Shown here one piece after another: positions 35,294-46,610 of a DNA stretch of 64,000 nucleotides (its first letter is position 1; every line of letters starts with the position of its first letter). Origin of the DNA: Grifola frondosa (lineage: Eukaryota > Basidiomycota > Agaricomycetes > Polyporales > Grifolaceae); NCBI GenBank assembly GCA_001683735.1, contig LUGG01000002.1, positions 1,612,001 to 1,676,000 of the forward strand, given 5' to 3'. A program made the translations under genes and the position numbers. The notes beneath the pieces are model-generated. The model was not told the DNA's origin and made no database searches. It saw only the letters and a program-made list of their open reading frames with translations.

Positions 35294-38200
35294 ATGGATT
35301 TCATTCGTCGCCGTGAAAGCTCGGTACGCACCGCTGCTCCTGGTCCGAGTCCTGGGACAATCAGTCGGCGGCGACGGCAAGAAAAATTGCAGGCGTTACT
35401 TGAATCTTTGCAAGCAGAATCCGAAACTGATATTCTAGGGAGACTTGTATCTGCTTCTACGTTGAAGGAGACTGGATATGGTCTCAACATTCGCGATGGT
35501 AAAAAATGCATGAATGAAAGACAATCTTCTCATAGATCTGAAGAACGGGTCGACAATGATAGGAGGGCCCTTAGAATTGATCTGGCTTTCTCGGATTATG
35601 CCATCCGACTATTGGAAGATCTACGATGTCTTCGACTCGATTTCCAGACAAGAATCATCTCGTTTTCCGTCGACCCTCACTCACTGGTCTTTATTCAAGA
35701 CCCGGCATTATCAGATACCCTTTGCGAGTCATCCTTTGACTATCCGCCACACCCAAATGTCGGAAAATACGCCCTCAAACCCACTGTCCTCTGCAACAGG
35801 AATTTCTTAGAACACGAGAGCTGGCTCTTCTTTACCCGGACGACCTTGCAGGCTACGGAGAATCGAGGAGACGAAGCTGTTGCTACTGCTCGCGACCTGC
35901 TTTCCAATCAAGTGGAGAACGAAATTCGTCGTCTGTTCGATGTCAAAGTTTTGGAGTGGGAGAGGCAAAACTCTTGCCGCAATACTATTTCTGTCGATGA
36001 ACGTTCGTTTCGGGTAATCAACGGTATGTGGGATTGATACAATTATGCAGTGATCCGTTTCATATTCAACATCTCATAACCAGATCGTTATTTTGACGTC
36101 CACTCGCACTCGTGGACCACCAGAAATACGATCATTCAGGCTTCATATATGCTCGTCCTCCTATTACACCTCATATACGGCCTACCCAGGAGGGCCATAC
36201 AGGTGCTGTTGGCAGGACTGCTGTGCATCATCCGAGCTACTTTAAAGGCCGCCCATGGAGATTTGACTAAGGATGATCAACGTCTTCTCAATCAGATCTG
36301 TCGGGATCCCCAGACGGTGCTCGCCACCTTCGATTTAGAGCCATCTACACAGCTATATCTTTGCTGTCCAGAGTGTTACGCGCTGTATGACCATGATACC
36401 TCCCCTCCAGACAACTGCACTTTTCGAGCCACACGGACTAGTACTCCGTGTAACGCTAAGCTATGGCGAAAATGCACTAGCCTTCGAATATCTCCCGCCT
36501 TCCCATCCGCCAATATCTTCACCAGTCACTGAAGCAATGGGTTGGAAGACTGTTATCGCGTGCAGATATTAAAGACCATCTGTACAAGGCTCCGGAGGAG
36601 AACAACAGCGGGGCCATGTCGGACATCTTCGACGGAGAAACTCTTCGTTTTTTCTTAGGTCCGGATGACAAACCGTTTCTCTCCGCATCTGCCTCGGAGG
36701 TGAGGTTGATATTCAGCCTCAACGTCGACGGGTTCAATCCTTTTCAAATGAAGGAGGCCAAACAGAAGGTAACAAGCACGGCCATGTATATGGTGTGCTT
36801 GAATCTTCCTCCTCATTTGCGCTACCTTCCAGAGAATGTGTACCTCGCCGGCGTCATACCCGGACCTGGAAAGCCACATCTGGACCAACTCAACCATTTC
36901 CTCGCTCTCATCGTAGATGAATTGGTGGATTTCTGGGATCCTGGAGTCGAATACAGTCGCGCATGCAATTTCGTATCCGGTTGTCGGGCCCTCGCGGCTT
37001 TGGTCCCACTGGTGTGCGATGTTCCTGCCACACGCCAAGTTGCTGGGCTTGGATCTCATAATCACACGTACTTCTGCAGCTCTTGCAGACTACGGAGTGA
37101 GGAGATCGAGAATCTCGAACCCTCAACATGGCCTCCGCGTGACCTTGAATTTCACCGCAGGAGTGCTGAGGAATGGAGGACGGCTGAAAGTGTGGCCGAA
37201 CGGGAGGCCGCTTTCGAACGAAATGGCGGCATTAGATATTCAGAGCTGCTTCGTTTACCATACTGGGATCCTACCCGATACGTCATGATCGACTCCATGC
37301 ACGACCTTTACCTCGGCATTATCAAAAATCACATTCGAGAGATTTGGGGCATCAGTGTCAATGCTGATGATGGCAATGCAGAACAAGTAGCGAAGCCATC
37401 TCCTCCACGGCCAGATGCAAAGCAGATGGCGGATGCCACTCATTGTCTAATTTACGGCTCTGAGAGTATGCTCAAAGCATGCGGTAAGCCTGCGTTATGG
37501 CATCTATGCGCGGACCGTAATCTGCGGCGTGCAGGGACGATCAAGGTGCTGATGAAACATCTTGTAAGATGGGTAAGTGCATTTCGCAGACACTTCGGAT
37601 GGTACCCCAAGATTCATTATTCCATTCAAACACAGCGCAATCAGGAAGGGCTTCCGATCCAACAGGAATCACAGTCTCGGAAAGCTTCCACGGCAAAGAC
37701 CCCTCTCCCACCTGCACCGACTGTGGCAGATTTGGTGTCACCAGATCAGCTTCCGCACGGTCCGACTGAAGAAGCTCTTGAAAAAGCTGAGAAGACCCTG
37801 AAGAATGCCATGTCAGAGAAGACTCTTCAAAATAAGAAGAAAGACGTATTAATCGCTTTGTGCGAAAGACGTGGATTGCTAACGGGGGGCACCAAAGCTG
37901 ACCTTGCGCAGCGCTTGTTTGAATGGGTACGTTATCTGATCGTTGCTGCGCATTTCTACGTCCTGAAGTTAATAGCGCCAGTTGCATATCTCGACGACTC
38001 TCGGTGCGACGAAAGTTGGGGCGACAGATTTCGGGGCGGTAATTGTTGAGACGGCCGAACCCATATCGACAATTGTTGGGACGACCACGAATGCTGGAGA
38101 CACTAACCTCTTTCGGGGGGTCTCAGGAAGTCACACCTTGAGAACCAAAAGGTCTGTAGAGTACTTCACAGATATATGAAATATAAAGTTTAATTTTTGC

Positions 38201-39622
38201 TTGCAGTCTGTTCCCCGAGCATTAGCATTACCTGAACGGAAAGATCCCAGACACGGATGTCACGCGTTAGGCCGTCAAACCCTGGAAGAGTTCCACAAGG
38301 ATCGATCTCGCATGTTGCTTCCGAGCTGGATAACCGCTGCACCTGCGGGATTCGGTACCACCCAGCACGGGAAGCTCAGCGCCGACCAATGGAAGACAGT
38401 CGGTACCATCAATCTTCCTGTTACCCTGATCAGGACATGGGGATCCGAAACTGGTAGGCGGTTAGAAATGCTGCATAACTTCATGGACGGAATCGAGGCA
38501 ATCGAGGTGATAGGCTTGAGAGAAATCGACAACTCCCATATTCAAGTTGCAGGGCAATTCATGAAGAAATATCTGAAATCGCTGGTGACCCTGTACAAGG
38601 AAGCGAAGATCTTGCCCAACCATCATTTCGCACTACATTTTCCCGAATTTCTGCGATCGTTCAGACCTGTCCATGCCTGGAGAGCATATGCCTTCGAGCG
38701 GTTTAATTTTTTGCTGGAATCAACCAACACAAACAAGAATTTCGGTGCGCGTCTTACTCAGGGATTGGTCTAAACTAACATGTAGTTCCTAGGACAACTG
38801 GAAATGACCTATATGCAGCATAGTTGTCGTGCGGCCAATATGCGACCCTTACTTCGTCATCCCGATATTCAGGAAACTTTAGATGAAGTCATTGCAGTTC
38901 ACAACCAGCTGTCCGGTGAAGATAAGTGTGGAACACGGCTCAACGACGTCTTGCAGGGAGTAAAAGATGCATCGATTCAAGGCGATCCCGGGCCCAAACG
39001 CAAAGAGTTGTCTTTGGACGAAAGCACGTTTACCGAGTTGGTCCGCAGAGTGAACTCCGGGACAGCCCCAAACGCCTACGTGGACGAACGCCTGAAAGTG
39101 AAAGCACCTGGTGCATGCTTTTTATCTCGGAGAGCCGTTTATTGCACTCGTGTTTTGCTTTCAGGCATACAGTATAGGAACCATGACACTGCTCCAAGAG
39201 ATAGCAATATCATCTTCCGTCTTCCAGGTTTTGACATAAATCCTGCCGGTCGCATAAAGCTCATTTTTCTACATACAAGACCGACTGTAGGCGGGGTCAA
39301 GATTGTGGAAACATTCTTGGCCGTAGAGAGGTTGGTAGAGCTCAGCAAGAAGGACGAACGTCTTGACAGGTTCCGGACGTTCAAATACGCTGGAGGTCGC
39401 TTGTGTTATGCCCGATATCAGGAACAGATCCACGTTATTCGTCCCGCGGATGTTGTTTGTCATTTTGCAAAGACACCCATGGACGAGTTGCAAATTAGCG
39501 AGAAGTGTGTCCACGTACGCCCTCCAGATCGAGTGAGTGGTTTGTTCCACGACGCATTGAAACTTCTTACGACATATTGTTTCGTAGCTTATGCGAATAG
39601 TAAACCTTCCACGATCAGATGA
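35294..39622 (+). mobile_element. Tnp2-type (CACTA/EnSpm-like) transposase gene
   Basis: Large multi-exon transposase of the Tnp2 group common in Agaricomycetes. ATG at 35294. Order of segments: N-terminal helices (FLEHESWLFFTRTTLQATEN, VENEIRRLFD); RYFDVHSHSWTTRNTII; a Cys element YLCCPECYAL with C spacing to CTF and CNAKLW; QYLHQSLKQWVGRLLSRADI. Then comes the catalytic-type core: SLNVDGFNPFQMKEAK, MYMVCLNLPPHLRYLPENV, AGVIPGPGKPHLDQLNHFL, LRLPYWDPTRYVMIDSMHDL. Next is a SAP-like motif (KKKDVLIALCERRGLLTGGT), then MLLPSWITAAPAGFGTTQHG, LSADQWKTVGTINLPVTLIR, LPNHHFALHFPEFLRSFRPV, WRAYAFERFNFLLE and a beta-rich C-terminal region to 39622. Introns are about 50-70 nt except 37927-38206 (280 nt). 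One C at 36502-36504 appears missing, breaking the frame before the core; otherwise it reads through. Whether it is active cannot be told; element ends were not found. Confidence 0.8.
37927..38206 (+). other. unusually long intron inside the transposase gene
   Basis: Donor GTACGTTA follows GAATGG and acceptor TTGCAG precedes TCTGTTCCC, joining LFEW to SVPRALALPER in frame. At 280 nt it is four to five times longer than the gene's other introns and contains two copies of the short phrase caattgttg about 35 bp apart (near 38040 and 38070). Confidence 0.6.
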
Positions 39623-39816
39623 TTCTACGGCTATGCAATGATGACAGCGATCGTTGGCTGGTTCTTCTATAACCTATAGTGCGGCTGCTGTTCGGCAGAC
39701 AATCTGGCCTTGTTGATTATGCGAGAAATGTACACCAGAATATTTATATTGTCAAGATATGATATAAAGTAGCGGTACATATGCGACGTGTGGGGATGGT
39801 GGTGTGTAGGGTCATG
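39623..39816. other. 3' flank of transposase gene
   Basis: No gene. A TAGTG pentamer at about 39677 would suit a CACTA terminus, but the adjoining bases do not mirror the CACTACG near 34963. Confidence 0.3.
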
Positions 39817-39973
39817 GAGCGCCCTGGTAGAAACCGGGGTGTCGAGTTCATCGGTGCATACTAGAATACGTTGCCACGGGGAGGCACAACATGAGCAGAG
39901 ACTTGCTAATGTTTCGATTTCTCCTGCGTGAAACAGAGTGCACATTGAATCCTTCTGAGGCGACGCGACAGCC
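39817..39973 (+). repeat. repeat R2, copy 2
   Basis: Begins gagcgccctggtagaaaccg like copy 1 at 26425 and ends cgacgcgacagccgtgattg. It is separated from R1 copy f by about 220 bp of other sequence and points the other way relative to the R1 core than in copy d, so here R2 stands alone. Confidence 0.65.
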
Positions 39974-40195
39974 GTGATTGCCGCGAGCGGCCAGTTGGTC
40001 GTGTGAGCGCTGAGCGCGAGCGGGAGGAGCGACAATGCTTACACGGTGCAGCCGCCGAAGGAGTGTCCGACACCGATGAGCGTGCGCTCATGGAGCCTGT
40101 GCTGGACGTGGGATGAGGCAGTTGAGTCAGGGAGGCATGCCCGAGGGCCCGCAACGCCGCCCCTTTGAGCCATCGGTATACACATGTGCACAGTA

Positions 40196-41298
40196 ATGTT
40201 ATCGCCGGTCAACAGCGCAAAGCGATATCAGCCGTACAGGCGTGAGGTGATGGTGGATACGCTCGTTAGCGCGGCTTGCCAGGCTGGGGTGGGGCGACCG
40301 ACAGCGTCAGAGGTGCGGCAGGAGGGCAAGGAGGGAAGCACACATACCTCGGCAACCAAACAACTTTTCTCTAATCGCCTGTCACCATCATTCAGACATG
40401 TACTGGCGACGAGCCTGAGGCGGACAGATAGTGTAGTTGGGGGGGAGACGCGCGTCTTGCGCTGCAGTCGTGTCTCGGATGTTGTACCGGATGACAGAGT
40501 TGAGGACTTGAATGGGCGACACGTCTGAAGGACAAACGAAAGGACGGGGAGCATTCGGCAGGCGACATGCATGCGCAGCACTGTCCGCGGATGTGCTCGA
40601 ACGTCCAAAGTCGGTTCGATGACTGTGTGCAGCTAGAACGTCGCATCTTGGACGCAGAGCGCACATCCGAGGTTGAACATGTCGTAGGGACCTCGCCAGC
40701 AGCGAATCGCGCCAACCAAACGCGCCACGAAACGAGCGGACGGAATGATTGAGAAAGAACCTGAACGGCAGCAGATTAGTAGCTTACACCCTTACGATTA
40801 GCTAGTCAAACCTCACGATAAAGTTGTTGTGATCCACACGGTGGTCGGTCATAAATTGACGAAAAACTTGGCAGCGCGAGCCAAGCTCATCAGCACGATA
40901 ATGACACAGAACGACGGCGACACACCTTTATGCACGTTGACGCACGCCAATATATTAATCATACCGTCCGCAACAGTCTGGGACGATGAGGGGCAGCAGC
41001 AACAGCAGCGGGGAAAGCCAAGAGCGAGATGAGCGAGAGTGACGGTGAAAATGCCACCTGGAAGCCATGTACCACGTACGTCACCCGCTCGACGGGTTGT
41101 GCACGCTCACATGCTCGATGGTGATGTTGATAATGCTGCCGCACACCGCATACTTCGACCGCTCGACGGTTTCAGCATGCTCGTGCGATGGTGCAAAACA
41201 GGACTGAGGAAGTGTAGGCGCGACGTTACCAAATCAGGTCGAATCGCGCCAGCCAAACCAAATACGACCAAATATAGGCCGGCCAGCCAAATCGAGAA
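40196..41298 (-). repeat. dispersed repeat R1, copy f (Y module)
   Basis: Sense on the minus strand; Y module 40196-40735, core to 41298. It is very similar to copy a, including the aaatcgagaaggtaa end. The core exon reads TDHRVDHNNFI as in copy a. The 5 nt before the donor-like site differ from other copies by a small deletion (caaacctcacgata near 40806), which removes part of the intron start. Its core end lies only about 68 bp from the ATG of the third WD40 gene. Confidence 0.7.
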
Positions 41299-41365
41299 GG
41301 TAACGATCTATATATGTGGAGGACTCCTCGATTAGTTGACTGCGTTTCGACATGAGTCAAAATCT

Positions 41366-42621
41366 ATGCTTAATCTATCCATGTCTCTTCAAAATCAAGA
41401 ATCGGTCTATTTTAACCTAGCCCAAGGTCATAGTGACGGTATCACTACTGTTACCTTTAGTCCAAGTGGATCGCACCTTGCCACTGCCGGATTAGAGAGC
41501 AGAATTTACATATGGCTTGTCGAGAATGGCAGGTTACTATATGTCTTTTCAGGCGCAGACCTGTATTATCTCTGATTTGGATCCCCCCACGACGATAACC
41601 TCATCTGCGGTATGCAGGACGGAACTATTGCCTCCCTCTCCGTAACACAGGTCGGAGATGTTCTTAATTGATTTAGAGAAATTTACAACACTTGTTTTTC
41701 AGGAATCAATGGCCGTAGCAGGATTGTTAGCACACTCTTTCCCAGTATAATGCCTTGCATTTCAGGGCTTTTGTCTTGCCTCAGGTGCTCAGCAAGAGCT
41801 TCATGTGCGGATGCGACGCTCTGATGGTATGCACGAATTTATCTTGACCCGGTGTCATTTACTGAAGATTTTTCTCAGGAGAGTGGTACCGAATAGCCGA
41901 ATTATATAAACCACCCAAGAGCCCGTATAATATGTTTCACAAGGTCTTAATCACGAGTGTACATTGGACGAAATCCGAGAACGGATCTCTCCTTATAGCA
42001 ACTTACATGAATCACGGCATCCTGTGAGCAAGTTTCCAATAGTACATGTACTGGAATCCTACGCTTATGACTATAGATTTTATGAATCAACAAATTGGAC
42101 TGTGGTTCGAACGTGCGTCTTCTGTGTGATCCTTGTGAGCAGTTCTAAATTGCCTAGCCTAAATGTCAGTGCCGATGCGAGTTTATCGTCAAATGGCAAA
42201 TTGGTTGCCGTTTCGAACTTGTTGACCGAATTTGATATCTATGCAATAGACTCAAGAGACCCGGTCTGCTCCTTCGCTCACGACGTGGAGAAACACAATC
42301 CGACACCAGTGTTGTTTGTCTGCGATGGGCGTGCCATCATTGGGCGCAGTACTGTTGGCGAGATCAATCTCTGGGAGGTGGAATCCACCAGAAAGTTGCA
42401 TACTGCATTATTTCCTGGTGCGTAACAGCATCGAAGTACCTGCGTGTTGATATTGAACCATCGGCCAGCTCGAAAACCAGTACTTTCCATAGATTTAAGA
42501 TCACAGAATCAGGTGTTATCGGATGCTGATGTTGCCCTAGGCTCACTACGATGCTTCGCATAATCGACTTTTTACTGCTACGGGTACTATGGACACTGAT
42601 TGTGATTACATTGGAGGCTGA
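41366..42621 (+). pseudogene. degenerate WD40-repeat gene
   Basis: Third WD40 gene of the window, more distant from A and B. ATG 41366 gives MLNLSMSLQNQES, then GHSDGITTVTFSPSGSHLAT and RIYIWLVENGRLLYVFSG. The next blades are recognisable but broken: DDNLICGMQDGTIASLSVTQ needs a frame change near 41582-41590, and the exon ESMAVAGLLAHSFPV is followed by an in-frame TAA (about 41749) before CLAFQGFCLASGAQQELHV. Further parts read KSPYNMFHKVLITSVHWTKS, LLIATYMNHGI, SADASLSSNGKLVAVSNL, GRAIIGRSTVGEINLWEVES and AHYDASHNRLFTATGTMDTD. The stop is not explained by a missing base in a run, so this looks truly decayed, unlike most frame breaks here. R1 copy f ends just upstream. Confidence 0.65.
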
Positions 42622-43031
42622 TACATTTCGTAAGCCGCTCATGGAAGTCGACCGCTATCTATTGACTATTTTATAGTCCGACACCACACGTCAATTAATC
42701 TGAGCGATGTAAGCTCTGGGGGATACCTCCTACTATCGACGACCAATGTGAGTTCTCTCAGACTATCTTCACGTTCTTTCTCAAGCTCCCGGTAGTATGT
42801 GATTACCCTAATTTTTATTCTGGCGGCCATGTATGCGTGATATGCAGAGTCATGCAGAACTTGTTTACACGCAACAACTCCTCAATGGAGGGCCCAGCGT
42901 AGCGTGCAGCTCCACACGGTATCAGTGAGCACGCATGATGACATACATAGAGGTGGGGTGTGGCCACCGGTCGGTGCGCGCCATAATACCATTCGAGGTC
43001 AGGGCTGTGCGGCAACTGCGCTCGACAATCA
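42622..43031. other. spacer with possible 5' exon of transporter remnant
   Basis: A short frame VRHHTSINLSDVSSGGYLLL before a GTGAGTTC donor at 42750 looks exonic, but its owner is unclear. Otherwise nothing is supported. Confidence 0.25.
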
Positions 43032-44295
43032 GTGCGAAACGCGTGGTGTGTTTACGGGGAGGAACAGAAATATCTGGATGAAGCTGGTGCGCGCGATAAT
43101 ACTGTCGGTGAGTGCCTACATTGGCACCACATATCTCTTTTCTTCTTCATGATCGCAGTCAGTACAGGCAGCCAAAATATGGCAACCATATTGGTTGGAC
43201 GAGGTATTGGAGGAATCGGAGCAGCCGGATTATTAGTAGTAAGATGCCTACCTGATGTCGATTTACAATTAATTACTAAGCACCATTCTCTCATGTTTTC
43301 CGAATCATTTCAGAGGACACTAGATTGTTAGATGAAAACAATTGGCAACACGCTGTGCTTTTCTTCCCATTCGCCGTCGGATACTGCGTGGGGCCGGTTA
43401 TTGGTGCTTTAACCTCGGTCTCCTTTTGCTGCATTTCTGCCATAACGTACGTCGTCTCATTTCTAAGACGCTCATCAACTAATGTCATCGTCAGCATTCC
43501 TTGCTGTATGATAGCAATGGTGTTGGCATTTTTTATTCTCAAGAGTAGAACAAAGGGCGCTCAGCCACGTCTTGGTATTCACAGCTCGGGAATATCTCCT
43601 TTGACAGCAATACGATGCGGCTATCTTCAAAATCTCGTCCTCTTGTTTCGTGTGGAACCTATGATCCCCCCAGGGCTATTCAAGTCTCTCAACCTATGCA
43701 TCGTCCAATTCGCCATCGTCATTTCGGGCACAGTCATGCTTGTCATGTTTTACTTCGTGGCTATACTCATGACAGCTGTGACTGCATTATTGCCTACACA
43801 GGCGAGCGTACAGCTAATTTACTTTGCCCCGGGGCTGGCGAGTATGTGAGGAAGAGCGTCATAGATATACCGGTCATGTTATGTTTTCAGGGAGCCGGAT
43901 CCCTTATGGGAAATCACCATGCTCAAGATCCTGCGATAGGTGGATGTCCTTATCAGTGCCAACTTACACAACTGATTATCTGCTTCAACCCCCGCAGATG
44001 CCGCGTCGCTCGTGACCGATCTCGCAACGTGGATCACCTCCATCCAGAGCATCAGCGGCTCCCGCCCGAGGTGCAGTCGCTTGTGCCCGAAGCGTTCCGC
44101 GACGGCTCGCGCTGGAGCTTCATCTCGCTCATCCCATGGTCTAGTGTGGCGTTTATCGGCACGCTGTTCTTGTCTAATATTAGGGATACCGATCGTGAAG
44201 CGCGGGAGCGCCAGGCGGCCCTTCCGCTTCTGAGCTACGCAAGAGTGCTGATGAAGAGACATCGAAGCTCGAATCAGAGGCCATTGTCGTTCTAG
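43032..44295 (+). pseudogene. MFS drug/proton antiporter-like remnant
   Basis: Pieces of a 14-helix-type major facilitator transporter. They include the conserved loop NMATILVGRGIGGIGAAGLL, then after an intron LLDENNWQHAVLFFPFAVGY and CVGPVIGALTS, IPCCMIAMVLAFFILKSRTK with GAQPRL, then VEPMIPPGLFKSLNLCIVQF and VMLVMFYFVAILMTA, and a C-terminal part DLATWITSIQSISGS and RWSFISLIPWSSVAFIGTLF. The segment after GAQPRL jumps almost directly to EPMIPPGLF, where relatives have about five more helices, so a large internal part is missing. The last exon needs a frame change to stay open. N-terminal helices are not seen. Read as a decayed or internally deleted transporter. Confidence 0.5.
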
Positions 44296-44665
44296 GAGAG
44301 ACTCGTGAGGTATGCGCACGCATCCTGCCCGAGCTCTATGCAGTATTTGCTTGGATTTCTACAAGATGCCCTCTCGCGCACAACTCTCATGGATGGGTTC
44401 CTTGTGCGTCGTAGCATGTAGACGTAGTTTCTGAGATCTATGAAAAACCACAATTACGATGTATTTAGACGCGCACCCCGTCCTTGGTTGTTGAATTTTG
44501 GAATATGTTGATATTGTAAGAGTACTATCGGGTCGCTCGACTTTATATACTGAGATGGCCATGTTTGCATTTTACTGGAAGGACACTGTGATATTCAATT
44601 CACATCGAACACATCAACGGAACTATCTACAGGTACAATTAATAGCCCTTCGCCCCTATACTATC
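44296..44665. other. spacer
   Basis: No gene seen between the transporter remnant and the 3' end of the next minus-strand gene. Confidence 0.4.
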
Positions 44666-45992
44666 TTAGATCTTCAACTTGTCTGAAGCCTCAATCACCC
44701 TGAGGGCCATAGCCGCCGTGTAGCCACGACTACCAAGCTTCATTGCCATACTTAGTGATCCATCCAATCTCCCATCCTCCATCGCACTGCAGGGGAAGGA
44801 GCATTCGCATGTCTTGCTCGTCCCTAATACCTACACTGACGCACGTCAGGATGCGCATCGCGAGTCTGAGAGGGTCTGCCGCAGATCCAACCAGCTCCAG
44901 TATGCGTTCGTTCAGCAGGTCTTCGAGGAGCCCGTGCAGATGCGCGTCGTCAAAGGTACGAAGGAGGCGCTCACGAAGTAGAGAAAACTCCCCGTGAAAT
45001 AGTATCGCGTGCCCTCGTCGAGATATGCACTATTCAGGAGGGCTTCGTGCACCCAGGCAAGTGCACCTAGGAGCTGTGCGCCTCGGCCGTGGGTATAGAA
45101 GAGATGGACGTTCGTACAGACGACTGCGCAGAGGTGGGGAAGATTTGGGTCGAAGTATGTCTAGAACACATGTCAGGACAGACGTCGCTGGCACACAGTG
45201 ACAGCCACCCACCCACGGGAGGCCGTCATCGTTGAGATTATTGAGAATTTCCTCCATTGAAGAGTACACGCGCTCATTGGAGGCTTCGTCACAAACAAAC
45301 TAGGGCATGTTGTATCAAGCTTGTTCAGAAGATAGTCATTCTGTGTCGGATCTTTCCTTCAATATCAATAAGGTGACTAGCACGTCCCAAGCAAATAGTG
45401 TCGTACCTTGAAAATAGTTCCGGTGAAGTTCCAGTGACGGCGAGGCGCTTCAGACGATACAAGACTCCTGCACAGTGGCTGTATCAGGCATGCAATTCAC
45501 CCTGGTGAAGATACGTACATATCTGTCAATTGGTGATCTCTAGGAGTATCATCCGACCGAAATTCTCCGTCGACTTCACGCCATTATCGACCTTAGAAAG
45601 ATGATGGCCGGCATTCTGACAGAGATAATCCTAGCCTGGCTTGATGGGACGGATATGTGGAGCCGCGTTCTATGGAGGGCGTGCGCTATGAAAAACGCTA
45701 GTGGTGGTGGTGGCAAGGATGGGGGCAGGTGGACCGTCAAAAGGACGGGGAATGCGAAAGGTGTGTGACTCACGGTTTTGATATCTCTTCGTGGCTGTCG
45801 TACGGGTTCTGTGTGGTGGGTTTCGAGACCTGTCAGAAAATTTGCTTTGAGGATTCCTGCATCACTCACCGATGTATGAGTTGAGGAGGAGGAGGTTGTA
45901 CTTCCGACAGCCACAAGTACGATTAGTAAGTAAAGCGCGCGGAGCAAGCGCTCATGCAAGCGCTCGGCACATTCGGCAAAGTTTAATGCCAT
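44666..45992 (-). CDS. alpha/alpha-toroid (terpene-cyclase-like) family protein, frameshifted
   Basis: Minus-strand gene whose C-terminal half matches a basidiomycete family that I recall as resembling prenyltransferase/squalene-cyclase barrels. Readable parts: ATG 45992 MALNFAECAERLHERLL; later EILNNLNDDGLPW; after an intron TYFDPNLPHLCAVVCTNVHL, YTHGRGAQLLGALAWVHEAL, NSAYLDEGTRYYF; then FSLLRERLLRTFDDAHLHGL, ERILELVGSAADPLRLAMRI, DEQDMRMLLPLQCDGGWEIG, ITKYGN and LGSRGYTAAMALRVIEASDK. Stop at 44666. Two breaks: one G missing (plus-strand C run 44990-44993) and one extra or missing base near 44725. The QCDGGWE phrase resembles QW motifs of cyclase-type toroids. The substrate is unknown, and no DXDD acid motif was found in what I could read. 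Confidence 0.45.
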
Positions 45993-46046
45993 ATTATTGT
46001 TCGAACGCGTCCGTCATAAAATCCTGCCTGAATCACTGGTACGATT

Positions 46047-46065
46047 CGAACACGAATCGTGTTCG
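46047..46065. repeat. 19-bp perfect palindrome with partial third arm
   Basis: The sequence cgaacacgaatcgtgttcg is self-complementary around its central base. It is followed at 46068 by gaatcgaacacgattc, which repeats the arms. It could fold into a small cruciform or be a binding site for a dimeric protein. Confidence 0.6.
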
Positions 46066-46099
46066 GAATCGAACACGATTCATGCCGTGAGATTCCTGT

Positions 46100-46610
46100 C
46101 ACAGGTCACGAGCAGAAAACATTCAAAATGCTTTTGCGGAAAACATTGCAATACATTCCCGATGTTTTCCGAACAGTTTCCTAATTTTTCCGAAAGTAAC
46201 ATTTGAAATAATGTTTTAAACATTTTCAAAATTGTTCGTCGGCAAATTATAATGATTCCATTTTGAATATGATCAAAAGGAACATTTAGTTGACATCAAA
46301 GATTTATTTCATGTGGTTATATCAAAACTATTCAGGATGTATACAGAATAAAATCAAAAAAATTCGCGTGGAAATATTGCATGATGTGGTTCAAAATAAT
46401 TTCATATAGAAACATTTAATGAACATATTCAATATTTTCAGTATGTTTCCTCCGTTCCCACTGTGAACCCATTTCCGAAAAAAAAACTATATTAAATGTT
46501 TGTATCGATTTCATGTTGGTAACATTTAATCTAAGTTCACAATAATATCATAATGTTCCCAGGGGAAACATCGCTAGTTCCCCACAGTGGGAGGCAATTT
46601 CCTGCAATGG
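46100..46610. repeat. AT-rich segment with inverted words, MITE-like
   Basis: The segment is dominated by A and T and is rich in aacattt and its inverse aaatgtt. Near the right end cccactgtgaac (about 46457-46468) and gttccccacagtggg (about 46576-46590) form an imperfect inverted repeat with about 110 bp between. No target-site duplication could be fixed. It may be a miniature inverted-repeat element or simply a non-coding low-GC island. Confidence 0.4.

Noticed and set aside
34963..39681. CACTACG near 34963 and TAGTG near 39677 as terminal repeats of the transposase element
   Set aside because: Only the five CACTA bases match in inverse orientation; the following bases differ and no flanking duplication is present.
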